A DNA stretch of 64,000 bases from Durusdinium trenchii (GCA_963970005.1 CAXAMN010001159.1:389763-453762), one strand, 5' to 3'. Shown: positions 12,350 to 23,781, numbered from the stretch's first letter. The notes: generated from the letters alone by a model not told the origin. Made by a program: numbers and translations.

Positions 12350-12430
12350 CAGGGCGCTACGAACGTAGCTTCAAGACTTTAGGAACGAAGCATCGCTACG
12401 AACGTAGCTCCTGGCCTTGACTAACTAGGA
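12350..12430. repeat. Family F motif pair
   Basis: GGCGCTACGAACGTAGCTTC and CATCGCTACGAACGTAGCTC, each with the small palindrome CTACGAACGTAG, then CCTGGCCTTGACTAACTAGG. Confidence 0.5.
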
Positions 12431-12879
12431 GTATATATAGCTATATAGATCTATATAGTAACAAGAAAATACTAGTTTCTGCAATTGCTAGTAGTAATGC
12501 CCTTATAGTTACTAATAGCGATGCCCTTCTTCCCGTAGCTAATTTTTGCTCTGGGAGGGAAGACTTTTATGTCGCCCTCTGAGTGTCTGGCACTTGGTGT
12601 GCCTCGCTTGCCTTGGCTTCTCGACCACCGTGTCGGCCTGGAACTGATTTAACAAGTCCGCCTGGGCACGCCAGAGATGAGAGCTTCCCACACGGCGCAC
12701 CACATCGCCACATCAACCCAATTCACCACCCGGCGTGGTGGTGGCCATGACGCCACGACACACACATCGCCCCACAACGACCCGCGCTACGACCCGCGCG
12801 ACCCGTGCGTGGCGTTTTTTCCCAAATCCAGAAGCCCTCCTCAAAGCACATTTCACATGGAATGCGCGTGTTTTGCAGC

Positions 12880-13332
12880 ATGGGTCGCTTGCTCTCTCAA
12901 AGCCTTGAACCGATGAACGAAGAGATTGCCATAGAACGAGATCCCTTCCGTCAAACCATCCAAAAGGAAGCGTTTGAACATGGCAACACGGTGATACAAT
13001 CCCACTTCATGGAAACCCCATCCCATCAAGAAACGATGGAACTCCCCAGCCCCGCCCCCGTCTCCACACTTGTTGTTAGCAGGTTGTTAGCCATGGCGCC
13101 CTTGGGGTCCATCTTCCCACCACGGCAGGGTACCGGTTTGCACGAGTCACGTCATTGGTCACACGAACTCCGTCACACGTCGGTCACGTCACCACCAGTC
13201 CGACAGCGGGACCCCACGCCTCCAACTGAGCCTTTTGAGCGAGAATTCCTGCGATCGCCCGTTTCGTCGTCGTCGTCGAGGTCGTTGACGCCGCACCGCC
13301 GACGCCGGGGCTGTGGGGAGAGACGACGGTAA
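12880..13332 (+). CDS. Candidate CDS with Arg/Ser-rich tail, unknown function
   Basis: ATG at 12880 directly follows an acceptor-like TGTTTTGCAG and starts a 150-codon frame to TAA. The N-terminal half is acidic and Gln-rich (EEIAIERDPFRQTIQKEAFE). The C-terminus is Ser/Arg-rich (SSSSSRSLTPHRRRRG), resembling RS tails of RNA-binding proteins, but no RNA-recognition motif is present. The opposite strand is broken by stops over the N-terminal half, which favours this strand. The acceptor next to the ATG could be a spliced-leader site or an internal exon border. The GC-rich second half could be chance. Confidence 0.35.
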   Translation: MGRLLSQSLEPMNEEIAIERDPFRQTIQKEAFEHGNTVIQSHFMETPSHQETMELPSPAPVSTLVVSRLLAMAPLGSIFPPRQGTGLHESRHWSHELRHTSVTSPPVRQRDPTPPTEPFEREFLRSPVSSSSSRSLTPHRRRRGCGERRR

Positions 13333-13726
13333 CCGGAAGCAAACGAGAACGGACGTATGACGCACGACGAAGGAGACGAAAAACCGTGGCCAAAAACCCA
13401 CTCAGTCCCGCGTGGCCGGGGAAGAAGGTCACCTGAGCGTGCGCGTGGAACGTTCTGGCGCTCCAGAGCGAAAAAAGCAGAGCTCACTGTTCATCTTTGT
13501 TCTGGGTCAGTGTTCGTTCCTTTCTTTGTCGCCTGTCCTGATGAGTCCTGGTCCAAGTCGCGCTCCGGACCTGGTCGGCATTCTCTGAGGCCTCCCACGT
13601 AATCACTTGGTTCCTCAGCCTTTCGCACACCATTTGGGCCTCGCAGGAAGACGCCGGGGCAAGCCGCACCAATGGGAAGACGCATAGCAAATGCCATATC
13701 CTTTTCACAGGATTGGGCGCTTTATA

Positions 13727-13830
13727 TACCCTAGGGCTCCAAGTGCCTCCTCGGAAGGTATTTGGATGTATTTGGACCCTCTAAACTCACCCCAAACACC
13801 TTCTCAGAAGGTACTTGGATCCCTAGGGTA
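13727..13830. repeat. Family B element, TACCCTAGGG ends
   Basis: Terminal inverted repeats TACCCTAGGG(C)TCCAAGT and ACTTGGATCCCTAGGGTA bound 104 bp. The inner part carries AGAAGGTACTTGG and its partner CCTCCTCGGAAGG. The end is palindromic itself (CCCTAGGG). Confidence 0.6.
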
Positions 13831-14253
13831 TAGTATGACAGATCCACAAGGCCAAACTAAGAGGAGAACAAGGGCGTCCAGCATGAGACCTGTGAGACAT
13901 GTGACCCACATGTCTAACCCGGTGCCGAATGAGCCCCGAACGGTCTTAATGAAATGGCGACCAGCTGGTCTGGCATCGAGAACGACATGCAAAATCAACA
14001 CCTCCAACTGTTGATTCCCCTTACTGTACCTCCGCTGTGTTCTCGCGAGGCATCGCACAAAAAGGAACCCGGTGAGCCAATAGACCATGGAAAGGCGCCG
14101 GACGACCGTCGACCGCCGGCGCCTTCCAATCCGGGCACCTTCTCCCTGAGGCGAAGATTGGAAGAAACGAGGATGAACGAAACGGGCATGAGACACGAAA
14201 CGGGCATGAGATGTTCAGCTGGCCCTCCGGCCAACAGAGGGAAAGACATGCTA

Positions 14254-14346
14254 TATACCAGGACCCTCCTGTCGGGGTGCCCAATGGAAGCCTATAGGTA
14301 GTGTGGGGTAATTAATTGGACACCCCGACAGGAGGGTCCTGGTATA
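14254..14346. repeat. Family D MITE-like element with perfect 26-bp inverted ends
   Basis: Arms 14254-14279 and 14321-14346 are exact reverse complements, beginning TATACCAGGACCCTCCTGTC. The 41-bp centre contains GGAAGCCTATAGGTAGTG. The outer TATA suggests a TA target site, but duplication cannot be proven from one copy. Confidence 0.8.
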
Positions 14347-14552
14347 GTAGTAGGCTTCCAATCATGTGTATTTCCATCTCTCAAACCAGTCAAGTTAGGC
14401 AGAACAATTGCACTGATTGGAAAGATCCAGGTAAATGACAATGAGATGTTCAATCTTTCAACATTTTCCCCTCTGGCCAGAGGGACAAAACGACATACCT
14501 GGATCTTGCAAGTATGTGTATATAAAATATGTCTGCCCGAGTCATCTTCCTA

Positions 14553-14616
14553 CACCTTCAAGTACCTCCACAGAAACACCCCCCGAACACCTTCTCAGAA
14601 GGTACGACTGGAGGCT
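14553..14616. repeat. Family B fragment
   Basis: Carries CACCTTCAAGTACCTCC and CCTTCTCAGAAGGTACGACT, without the CCCTAGGG ends. Confidence 0.4.
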
Positions 14617-14785
14617 TGAGGCAAAACATGGAAGATCCAAATGACATGAAGCTCGGGATGCTGGATCAGAAACGCTGCCATACCTCCAATGCTTGATCCC
14701 ATGTCACTTAATTCACTTGATGTCCGGTTCAATCGTCCAATCATCCTCAGATGACAGGGTCATCCACCATACGACACCCCATGTC

Positions 14786-14900
14786 ACTTGACACCGGGAC
14801 TGCCGCACTGCCACTGTAATGGGTCCCCCCCTGGCAGCACCCCAACGGGATCGGTTGTCCTATTGTCAGTCCCAGAAACGTCGTGTCTGGGTGTATTGGG
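14786..14900. repeat. Family C element
   Basis: Shows GGGACTGCCGCACTGCCACT, CCCCCTGGCAGCACCCC and a terminal CGTCGTGTCTGGG. Confidence 0.45.
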
Positions 14901-15797
14901 AGAGGTATACCTATACCAGAACCCTCCGACCATCCATGACCTTCCAACGGGTCCGATAGCGATACCCCCATACCCCCACTATATACCTATATAGATATAT
15001 AAGGATCTCCAAACCAAACAGCCAAACAGGATTCCGTCTAGGTACACTAGGGCAACATGGTTTTACGTGTGTGTGTGTGTGTTTTTTAAAACTGATCACA
15101 TGCCCCACCAAGGGGTTTTGCTCTATTTCCCTTCTTCCAGGACGTCATTGCCAGGGAGGTCTCCACTCCAAAGAGTGCTCTTCTGAGGCAAGCGTGTCCG
15201 GGAAAAGCCCGGTCGGACTCCCCAAAAAGCCATGCGAAAACGCACAACACATCTTGTGCCGTCGGTCAGACATGGTCAGACCACATGGAACATGGCCATG
15301 CCATGTGATGCCTTTCAACATCTTTCAACTTCAGATCTGGCAATTTCTGGACTAAGGCCCCCACAAGTAAACCCTATAGGCATCTTACTAGGCCTCTTTT
15401 ATTGGAATCGGTCAGATGCTCTTCCCTCTCCTTCCCCCCCTGAACTTTTCACCTCAACTCGGCTTGGGCAACCATTGCGGGGCCCGCTCAGATCGAGGAT
15501 TTTTCGTCAACGAAAAGCAGGACCTCTGTCGAAAACATGTTGAAACCTTCTCAGCTGCGTGGAATTGGATGTGTTTTTTGTTTCATGCGTCAAACCTTCG
15601 CACTTTCGGATTTTGTGTCACACCCCATGAAACCCAGCTGTGGCAGGCTTGAGCAGCAAAGATTCAGTGCACGTCGCCAAGCGACCAAAGAATCTCTCAT
15701 CGGACATCTGGCGATAAATGTTTACAAGATGGAACCCCCGAACCCGACTGCAATCAGGCACCAAGTAAAACAAACGGCCAATCAAAGTAAAACAACC

Positions 15798-15900
15798 ACC
15801 TGGACCCGACTTCAAGTACTCTAGAAAATGGGACATGTGACATGGCCCTATAAAAACGGGTAGATCTGTACCCACTTTCCGAGGTACTTGACGAGGCTCG
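15798..15900. repeat. Family A palindromic element
   Basis: Complete copy in the opposite orientation: starts ACCTGGACCCGACTTCAAGT and ends GTACTTGACGAGGCTC. The core GGGACATG..CATGGCCC is kept. Confidence 0.65.
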
Positions 15901-16309
15901 GTTCGGCCAGCGTCAAAACGCTTGTTCCTTCGACCCCAAGCGTTCGCGACCCGCGACCTCGGCAGCGCAACGCCACCAAACGGGCGGGACCTTCGACGAT
16001 CGCGCCGTGCACCGAACAGCAGCCAGCCGTGCACCGGGACTGAAGGATTGAGGATTGGAACTGAAACATCAAAATCCCGGTGATTTACTAAATGGATGAG
16101 AACGAAGGATTTGTAGGATTTTACCTTTTAGATGTTGGTATATGGAGTGCTCTGGATTGCTGGTCTTTTTACATCCAGAGACGGTTTTAAGGGTCGTTGA
16201 AGGGTCAATGTCCCGAGATGTCTCATCTGCATCGAGAGTATCCTTCACCTGTCTCTTTCCGAAAACTTGCCAACACCGGCCGTTTTCCGCTCTCTGAATG
16301 CCACATAAA

Positions 16310-16391
16310 CATACCAGGACCCTCCTGTCGGGGTGCCCTGTCTGGAAGCCTAAATAGGTAGTCCACTGGGTAGTCCAGCCAGGACACCCTT
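16310..16391. repeat. Family D element, right arm decayed
   Basis: Left end CATACCAGGACCCTCCTGTC is kept; the inner GGAAGCCTAAATAGGTAGTC matches the 14.25-kb copy; the right end is reduced to CCAGGACACCC. Confidence 0.6.
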
Positions 16392-16546
16392 GAACTTGAT
16401 TTGCCCCACATCCATCGATCCCAAATCGGCTCAAACGCTGCGGCGAAACCAACGGACTCGACGGAATCTACGGTCCAAGCCGCCGAGTCTGCGGCAGACA
16501 CAGCCTCAGGCGGCCCCGTTCCAAGCGCCGAGAGAAGCGACAAAAG

Positions 16547-16652
16547 CACCTGGAGCCTCGTCAAGTACATCGGAAAATGAGTACAAGTATGTACAAGTAC
16601 CTGTTTTTATAGAGCCACCCATGTTCTAGAGTACTTGAAGTCGGGTCCAGGT
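16547..16652. repeat. Family A palindromic element
   Basis: Starts ACCTGGAGCCTCGTCAAGTA and ends TACTTGAAGTCGGGTCCAGG, about 650 bp from the 15.8-kb copy and inverted relative to it. Confidence 0.65.
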
Positions 16653-16986
16653 ATAAGATCAATGATACACAAAAACATCAAGTGATTTGGACAGAAAACG
16701 TTGTAAATGCATGAAGGACACAACAAACACCAGTGAGAATAGTGAGAGTCGTGACGCCGAAAGGGAACCAGTCTTGATCAACTGGTGCCGCTTGAAATGT
16801 TGCAAACGGAGCTTGTGAAAACCCGCCCGCGCTGTGCACAACAAAGAACCTACAGTCTACACCCTCGCCAGCAACTCGCTCACTTAAATGCTTTGTTTTT
16901 CACGATTTGACGAGCCGAGCCTTGACTGGTTTCGTTTCCCGAGACATTCATAGCAACTTGTTGCGACCTGATTCACGGTGGGCAAG

Positions 16987-17145
16987 GACTGGTGCCTCAC
17001 CCGCAAACGTGTGGGGAGGGAAGGTCGGTACGAGTATGACCACATCGACGTTTTTGGCGGCTACGCGTCGATGCCGGTGTTCATGTCATTGGTTCTTCGC
17101 TGGAACGGCCCCTGCCGTAGATGTCGGCGAATTGGAGGGCCACGA
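16987..17145 (+). CDS. Candidate internal exon, unknown product
   Basis: Starts after CAAG with G as the next base and ends at a consensus GTGAGT donor (17146). The frame reads KDWCLTRKRVGREGRYEYDH, then a hydrophobic stretch (PVFMSLVLRW) and a Cys/Arg cluster (CRRCRR). Codons are mostly G/C-ending. A stop lies just upstream of the acceptor, so the exon border is plausible. No family recognised; neighbouring exons were not found. Confidence 0.4.
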
Positions 17146-17721
17146 GTGAGTTTTGGGGACGGCGCCGGAAGCAAGTCGAATCGGGCGCAGCAACTCTCCC
17201 CTTCACTTTCTTCGCCTTGAGGCTTTCTCCGAGATCCCCGAGGCTTGCCACTGTGAACTGAACTTGCAAACTGACATGCAAAGCCAGTTTGCCTGACACA
17301 TACATCTGGACGAATCCTCATTAGATCGCTAGGGTGCGATTCGATGCCTTCGATGTCCTGAACACTCGCCATGATACGATTTCGTCTTTTTTGCGAACCA
17401 TGCGCCATGAGCCACCGTGATGCCATTCACCTGGCCCCCTCTTTGTTGTCCAGCAACTCTTTCTCTCCCTGCTCCTTCCTCTCTGTCCATCAGCATTTTT
17501 TCGGAAACACTGCCAGCGCCAAAATCATGCGTCCCTGCGAACCCTTTTCCAGTGCCCAGCCACAGCCCCAAGGCCCCCAAACCTCTACAAGTACTGATCC
17601 TATACTTTACACTATCAACTTGGCCGGCTATTAGACGTTGAAGTCGATCTTCGTTGAGCGACTTGGGGAAGTCGAGTTGTGGGGAGAAGGACTGGGAGAA
17701 GGTCGAGGAGAACGTGGAGTA

Positions 17722-17812
17722 GCCTGGTAATGGGTGTCCAATAAACTACCCCGCACTACTTAAGGATCTCCATTGCACACCCATTGGATGGTCCAGGCTA
17801 CTCCGCGCCGTT
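17722..17812. repeat. Family D-related palindrome
   Basis: GTAGCCTGGTAATGGGTGTC and ACCCATTGGATGGTCCAGGC face each other around CTACCCCGCACTACTTAAGG. Confidence 0.45.
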
Positions 17813-18689
17813 GATGTCCATTTGTTTCTCTGTTGAAGAGAACCGTCATGCTTCACTCTCAAGTTTAAACTCTTTCCTGCGCTTTTTTTGAGCTTCGCTA
17901 CAGCAGTACACCGCTCTTGGCTCCTGGCAATCCAAGGCAGCACCTGACACATCCGGAAGACGCAAATCCGGGTGACGCAAACGTCCAGACGCGCCTGAAG
18001 GGCAACGCCGAAGGTGTCAGAAATGCAGCAATGCGTGCAAGTCAAGACCATGCCGTTTGGTTGATTTAATTGATGAAAAGGCAGAAATTCTGCACAGTTG
18101 GAAGATTCAGGTATAGGCCAATTACTAAGGCCATATAGATGGCTACGTCATTGGACTCCAACATCAATTGGCGAACGTCAGACACCCCCTTGCCTTGAAC
18201 ACCATCGATCATCTCCGGCCATGGCATCGAACCGACTCAGCAACTGTGCCAATGTTGGAGTCATAGCTTTGAGGTGAGGGTTCCGGGCAGATAGCAAGCT
18301 GGGTTCCAGCTTGAGGTCACATGGGGTTCCAGTTAGGGTCCAAATCCTGAGAGAACAAGAACTGATGTGCATGATGCCAAAATCACTCTTCTTTGAAATC
18401 GCCCCTGCTCCCGGCAAGGCATCTGGTCTCGTCGACTCGAGTCGAGCCAACGCCGTTGAGCGCGGTGTCTCTCTCACGGTTGGCGCGTGTCGACGTGATG
18501 CCGCCGGGGGTCTTCCACCTCAACCAACTGAACCAGTGAAGCAGTGGGCGAGATCGAACCCGAGGTGCATACGCCTACGCAAAGAGACCCATGGGCTGGA
18601 ACCTGAAAAAAACACAACAAATATCGTCTTCCAAAGGGTCCATCTTCAGGTTCCATGTCCCACACTATACATGTATCCTACATATATGC

Positions 18690-18772
18690 CGCCCCAGAAA
18701 GACCCCCAGTCCACCACCCCTGGCCGTTTTGAAGGCAGTCCGACATGGTAGTCTCATGGAGTATTTGGGTCT
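18690..18772. repeat. Family C element
   Basis: GCCGCCCCAGAAAGACCCCC is followed by CACCCCTGGCCGTTTTGAAG and GCAGTCCGACATGG. Confidence 0.5.
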
Positions 18773-19071
18773 GGGTCTCTTGAAAAGCGGCTTCGGGTAC
18801 CGGTGCACCCCCCGAACGGACGGTCCAGACTCCGAGAACAGCGATCGCGACCATGCGGTGCGGTGCGCTGCATCGAGGACATCGAGGGAGCGTGTGAGTG
18901 GAGCAAAAGGTCGGGAAGATCGAATTGAAGACAAACCATTTTGCAGTACAAACTCCTGAGCACGAACAGTTGCGAAAGCGAAATGCAAGGACCATGGTGA
19001 CCATGACCGATCTGGAAGGCAACTGCGATTGCCCGACGGGTTTCGGTAAGGTCACACATGTCTGACACAGG

Positions 19072-19160
19072 GTCATCCTGTCTGGGTGTCGCTAGACTAC
19101 CCTACCCTGCGTAAAAGGGTCTCCAGACAGGGCACCCGGACAGGAAGTGCGAGGTATACG
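19072..19160. repeat. Family D-related element
   Basis: GGTCATCCTGTCTGGGTGTC and GGGCACCCGGACAGGAAGTG are loose inverted ends with CTACCCTACCCTGCG between. Confidence 0.4.
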
Positions 19161-19916
19161 ATGATATCTGAACTGCCCTCTGCAAATTCAAACATCGATC
19201 GTCTTCATCCTGCTTGTTCCTTTTCCTTCTTGACATCTTGGTTTGGTTCCTCCCCGCAGCGTCTCTTCGTCAGCAGCGTATAGCAGCGCTTGGGCGCGGT
19301 GCTGGGCCACATATGAGCACACGATAGATGGCTGATGGGACATCGGACAATCTTTCGCTACAACTCCTGCCTAAATTATATAGCAGGGGACCCAAAAGTC
19401 GCATGCGTTTTTTGTTGCGCATGTTCAGCCAAATCAACATCAACAACTACATGGCTTGCGCGACACTTTCATTATTGACAACATGTAGGAAGCGGGTGGC
19501 CAGCAGTTGTCTTCAACCCAGCTGCTTGAAGATGCGCAAGATGACCGCATGCCGGGTAGGCCCGGCATCAAATCTAGAACATGCAATGGTACAAAAAGAA
19601 TGCGACAGGACAACAACCAAGGAGGATCCTTCAAGCTGTGGGAAAAAAAGGCTCTCTATTGGGCGGATCTGCGCATTTTGCCGCGTTTCGTTTTGCGGGT
19701 GGGTTTCACGTCTCTGGCGGCCTGTTCTGTCTCTCCTCTCTTCTTTGGGATTCGGGTGACACGGCACGCATATCCCTGGCTTCATGAAATCACCTATGAA
19801 CCCCCTCCGCTTTCTGTCCGTCAACCCGTTCTTCCTGCACCTCGTTCGACAGGGAGGTTCCCGCGTTCGGTGCACCGAGCGCCATCCATCAATCGTTTGG
19901 TGCTTGACTTCATGTC

Positions 19917-19992
19917 CCAGACACGACCTGTCTGGGACTGCCATAGGACTGCCGCCCCAGAAAGACCCCCCTGGCACCCCAACTGATTGGCA
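19917..19992. repeat. Family C element
   Basis: Begins CCCAGACACGACCTGTCTGG (a small hairpin), then GCCGCCCCAGAAAGACCCCC and CCCCAACTGATTGGCAT. Confidence 0.5.
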
Positions 19993-20045
19993 TACCTGGA
20001 CCCTCCAAAGTACTCTAGAAAGTGGGACATGGCTCAAAAAAACAG
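19993..20045. repeat. Family A fragment
   Basis: Only one arm remains, TACCTGGACCCTCCAAAGTA then CTAGAAAGTGGGACATGG. It abuts a family C copy, which may have inserted there or shares the CCTGGACCC end. Confidence 0.45.
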
Positions 20046-20735
20046 GTAATACAGTATATATAGATGGAGTGGCTGGGTTCGGTACCTTGACTTCATGTCG
20101 GATTCCAACTGCCTAATTGACGCCTCGACTGGGAAACGCACGTGGAACCTGGAAGGCCATCGGTGGCGCCTTCCAATTCAGGAAAATCGGCTCGTGTTGG
20201 GGAGCCTCCGGCCCCACAGATTCAAATCAGTGGTCCAGAGCGAATCATACAGAGAAGGATCTGATTGAAACCATCGATCTTTGTTCTTTAAACAAATTGC
20301 AATTTCACATCATCTTCCCATGCCCTTTTCAAGTTCAATCCACCAAAAACCACCAAACTCTGTCATGGTGCTCGCTCCACTACACGACTTTGCACAAAAG
20401 TTGAACGTCAAAGCGGCCAGTTGACTTCCTCACCTAGCACGCACGAGAGAGGCAAGTGTCAAGAATCACAACTGCTGGACGTGCGGTGAACACAACTACT
20501 GAGATGGGTGGAGAGTCAACAAGCTTCACTCTGCTTTCCCTGGCACGGCTGCGGTTCATCAGGAAGCAACAGGTTGGCCTTTGTTACGTGGTCTGGAAGT
20601 GCTTCATGCAAGGAAGGTCTTCTGAATCTGTACACTCTTTCGGGGCTTTCCATGACCACCCAACCCCCCAAAACGCAAAGTACAAGACAAATCCAAACAA
20701 AACCATGTATACCCCCCTGTTTGGCCTGCGCAGCC

Positions 20736-20951
20736 ATGTCACAGGGAGCTTCTATGCATTTGTTCGCTCGACTCGATGATCCACTCATCCAAGAGCTGAG
20801 CGATGCTGTTTCGCTGATATCAGATATTTCCTATACCATCCTGCCACCGTGGCCAGAATGCCGCACTCCCTTCCTCCATCTGGCAAACCCGTCGTCCGCG
20901 CGCGGACGAAACCGCGCACGGACTGCCGACCCACGTGTGAGTCGTGGGTAA
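20736..20951 (+). CDS. Short open frame, possible exon
   Basis: ATG at 20736 opens 71 codons reading MSQGASMHLFARLDDPLIQE and LSDAVSLISDISYTILPPWP. Composition is protein-like and mixed-charge, ending in an Arg-rich stretch. There is no recognised domain. The minus strand is also open here over a similar length, so the strand is not certain. Confidence 0.22.
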   Translation: MSQGASMHLFARLDDPLIQELSDAVSLISDISYTILPPWPECRTPFLHLANPSSARGRNRARTADPRVSRG

Positions 20952-21590
20952 CATGTGCGCAAAATATGTGTCCACAGGAACGGGCAGTTTTCGGATTCGA
21001 CTTCGGATTCCAGCGATCGGATTCCAGGCAAATCCTGACGGACCTGGTATTATGTAATAATTCAACCATTTCAACACCAATCATCCAACTTCCACGTGTT
21101 GATCGAAGCCGAGACTTCGGTCCAACTTTAAAATTTGTTGGGCCGTCACTGCGCTAAAGTACAGCAGTCGAGACAGTGTTACAAACAATTTTGGAGGCCC
21201 TTCATGCCCGTCGAGCCTTTCTTCTACGCTGCGGAAACTTCCCCAACAGATCTGAACATGTACTGATCTTCTCAGAGTTCCAACAACTCTTCGGATTCCT
21301 TCCCTTTTGAAGCGGACGCAAGGGCCCCTGTTGAAGCTCCCTCGGAAACTGGTAGACCTGACACCAAGGGCTCGCTTTGCGGACCTCTCACCTAGAGCTA
21401 GCAGCCACAACAGCCGCTCGTCACATCCAATGCAATGGCCTGACGCGAGCGCGTGGTGAACTGCTCCGAGACTAGACACAGCGCTACATGGAACAATTCC
21501 ATCTTAAACATGATGTAAGCTGAAGGCGCCAGCAGCAGCGCTTTTCCGAACTATAGTTGGATTCTATCCCCCCCAATGCTGGCGTGCCGC

Positions 21591-21712
21591 GATCGCTGAT
21601 CGCTGATCGCATGTGCGCAGTGCCAACCGCCTGGCTAAAGAGGGCAGAGATGTCGCCATCGGCCAGGAAGCGACCTCGTTTTTCTGTCGCGATCGGCCAG
21701 GAAGCGACCTCG
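21591..21712. repeat. Direct repeats: 9-bp triplet and a 28-bp pair
   Basis: GATCGCTGATCGCTGATCGC (21591-21610) is a tandem 7-9 mer. Further on, ATCGGCCAGGAAGCGACCTC occurs twice at 21658 and 21692, 34 bp apart, within a 28-bp block with one difference. Confidence 0.7.
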
Positions 21713-21821
21713 ATCCTACGTCTGAACCTGACCACGTGGTCGTCTGATCCTATCGCTGGCTGTAGCTAGCACTGATCGCTAGCCCCTTCAGCACAACGGC
21801 TCCCACAATGTTCATGTAATA

Positions 21822-21936
21822 TATCCCTAGGGATCCAAGTACCTTCTTAGAAGGTACGACTGGACCCTCCTGGCACCTACATAACAGTGTCTCCAATCAC
21901 CGTACCTGAGAAGGTACGACTGGATCCCTAGGGTAT
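21822..21936. repeat. Family B element
   Basis: Bounded by ATCCCTAGGGATCCAAGTAC and GACTGGATCCCTAGGGTA. Two AGAAGGTACGACTGGA blocks lie inside in direct orientation, which hints at a nested or duplicated copy. Confidence 0.6.
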
Positions 21937-22227
21937 TACATTGACCCAACTGATCGGCCAATCTTCCAGTCCCATGGACTTGTGACGGGCCAAGCACGCT
22001 CGACTTGCGAGCAGCGTCTCGCGATCTGAGCGCCTGACGCACGGCATGTTCATCTGGAACATTTGCCTCAGGTCCGGTCCAAACGAGGTCGACTTGAATG
22101 GATGCGGAGTCTCCAAGTCGGAAGGCCTCCGCGTCGGAAGCTCCGATGTCTGCCAGCTTCTTCGTTCGTATCACTGACCAGTTCGGTCACTGAAAGTCTC
22201 TGATGTTCAATCACCCGGCCCGTTTGG

Positions 22228-22297
22228 CCTCCAGTCGTACCTTCGGTGGGACTGGGATGGGTGCCAGTGTCGGGTCCAGTCATACCGAACCTGAGTC
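22228..22297. repeat. Family B fragment
   Basis: Contains CTCCAGTCGTACCTTCGGTG and the inverted CAGTCATACCGAACCTGAG; the outer ends are gone. Confidence 0.4.
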
Positions 22298-22563
22298 ATC
22301 CATTCCCCCGAGTTTCTGATGTTTGGCGCCAAGCTGCTTCAGGCTTCGCACCTGGCGGCTCGAGCAGGCCAGCATGACGAGCATGACGACTGTCGCACCA
22401 CCCGAAACAGCATGACGACCGGCGCCTTCACCAGCATTCTGGCATGCCACCTCCGTTTGCATCCTGAAAGGCCCGTGGCCCAAAGTGGGCGCTTTCTTTT
22501 GTGCCAAAGTGGGCCGGTGGACTCTGCCAGCGAAGAAAAAGAGAACGGTTTCCATGCTCCTAG

Positions 22564-22605
22564 CCTCGGCTCTTTAAGGTCTAAAAGATTCCAAAAGAGC
22601 CGAGG
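22564..22605. repeat. Perfect 12-bp inverted repeat
   Basis: CCTCGGCTCTTT (22564-22575) and AAAGAGCCGAGG (22594-22605) flank an 18-bp loop, giving a stable hairpin. Confidence 0.7.
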
Positions 22606-22715
22606 ATGCCGAGCATGTGATGCTATAGAGATTCAGGTTACACCTCCGAAGCGGTTTAAAATGAACAAATCGGTTTTACAATCCAAATGGAGGGTTTATT
22701 GAATCAAGAGTCTAC

Positions 22716-22850
22716 AGTTGGGCCTATCCTATAGCAGTAACGCGGTGCATGATGATCATTAGTTTTGGACTTGTTCAAAAATTGTGACAATCGTTTAGCA
22801 ACTCGTTTATACCAACTGTGATCAGGTTTACTGGTACAGACCCTAAGTAG
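22716..22850. repeat. Family H element
   Basis: GTTGGGCCTATCCTATAGCA, GTGCATGATGATCATTAG, TTGTTCAAAAATTGTGACAA and TCGTTTAGCAACT. Confidence 0.5.
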
Positions 22851-23070
22851 TCGTCCATGTTACGACATCTTCAGCTTCCCCGGCTCCTGGAGACCTGGTA
22901 GTGCAATTGCGTGCCCTGAGCCCATGACACGACTTCGTCACGCACGACTTCGTTTCCGCGCGCGCCTTCCGTGACGTGACGTCCGGCGGGTGTGAAACGC
23001 CCTGATGTTCGTGATGTCCGGGCGATTTCCCTGCGGTGTCTCGGTGTTCACCGGGTTTTTCTCTCTCCAG

Positions 23071-23358
23071 GAGTCCCAGACCTCGGGACTTGCCGAACGA
23101 ACGGAGGAATTCGTTCGGTGCCCGGTGCCCCTGTCACATCACATCCACGGACTTCCCGACGGACGACGAAGCAAACCACCCGTCGGCCGCTCTGTGACTG
23201 GCTTCCCGCTTCCCTCTCATGTCTTTCTCAGCCCGTTCGCGGCCTTTCAAGTGGAGACCACTTCCGTCCGGACGACGAGAAGAGATCGGAGAGCTGGTCC
23301 CAGGGACGTCGGTGGAATGTGTCACGGACGTTCGGACGGTCACATGAAGCTATTTTAA
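23071..23358 (+). CDS. Candidate terminal exon, possibly repeat-derived
   Basis: A strong pyrimidine tract and acceptor (TTTTTCTCTCTCCAG) precede G at 23071. The frame runs 95 codons to TAA, starting ESQTSGLAERTEEFVRCPVP and ending with Arg-rich and His-containing sequence. Part of it (about 23070-23150) is similar to 44.89-44.98 kb, where the stretch CGAACGGAGGAA is followed by GGTGCCCCTGTCACATC again. It may therefore belong to a dispersed repeat rather than a unique gene. Confidence 0.3.
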   Translation, partial: ESQTSGLAERTEEFVRCPVPLSHHIHGLPDGRRSKPPVGRSVTGFPLPSHVFLSPFAAFQVETTSVRTTRRDRRAGPRDVGGMCHGRSDGHMKLF

Positions 23359-23781
23359 GAACACTGCCAGACATGGACTTGCTGAATGGCTTACAGAAGC
23401 TGGAAATAACATATGCCCCAGAAGGGGATCATATACATAGACTAGACCCATAGGGACCTAGAGAAAATCACGCGAAAATCAAAAGTCACCTTAAGCAGTA
23501 CCTTAAGCCTCCAGGCAGACAATGGCAAAAGCACGCAAAAGCCATTCAGCAACTCTAACTCCGACCCTATCTTAAACTGCTCGACACCGGTTAGCAAGCT
23601 GTCGCCTCGCCATGCTGGATGCTGGTGCTGTGCATGCGGAGCTGTCCTGGCGTGCTGTCCCGTGGCGTGCCGGAACAGCGGAGGACAGCGAAGGAAGCGG
23701 CACCTGCAGTCGGGTCAGCAGAATGGGATAGTATACGTGCTTGCCCCAAATAGTGAGGTTACTATGCACCTGGACACACAA

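Larger units (their letters stand above)
17146..19916. other. Non-coding stretch with repeats and an ambiguous ORF pair
   Basis: Holds repeat members at 17722, 18690 and 19072. At 18178-18590 both strands carry protein-like open frames (minus ending ...LLSRFDAMAGDDRWCSRQGG, plus containing SLFFEIAPAPGKASGLVDSS), so neither is called. Confidence 0.3.

Noticed and set aside
12067-12382. Poly-Leu/Cys/Val frames
   Set aside because: Translations of the (TTG)n microsatellite.
18178-18590. Overlapping protein-like frames on both strands
   Set aside because: Could not decide the strand; the minus frame begins at a GTGAGAG that is better read as a donor.
21081-21479. 132-codon minus-strand frame
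   Set aside because: Protein-like in part, but without start context, donor or acceptor, and no domain.
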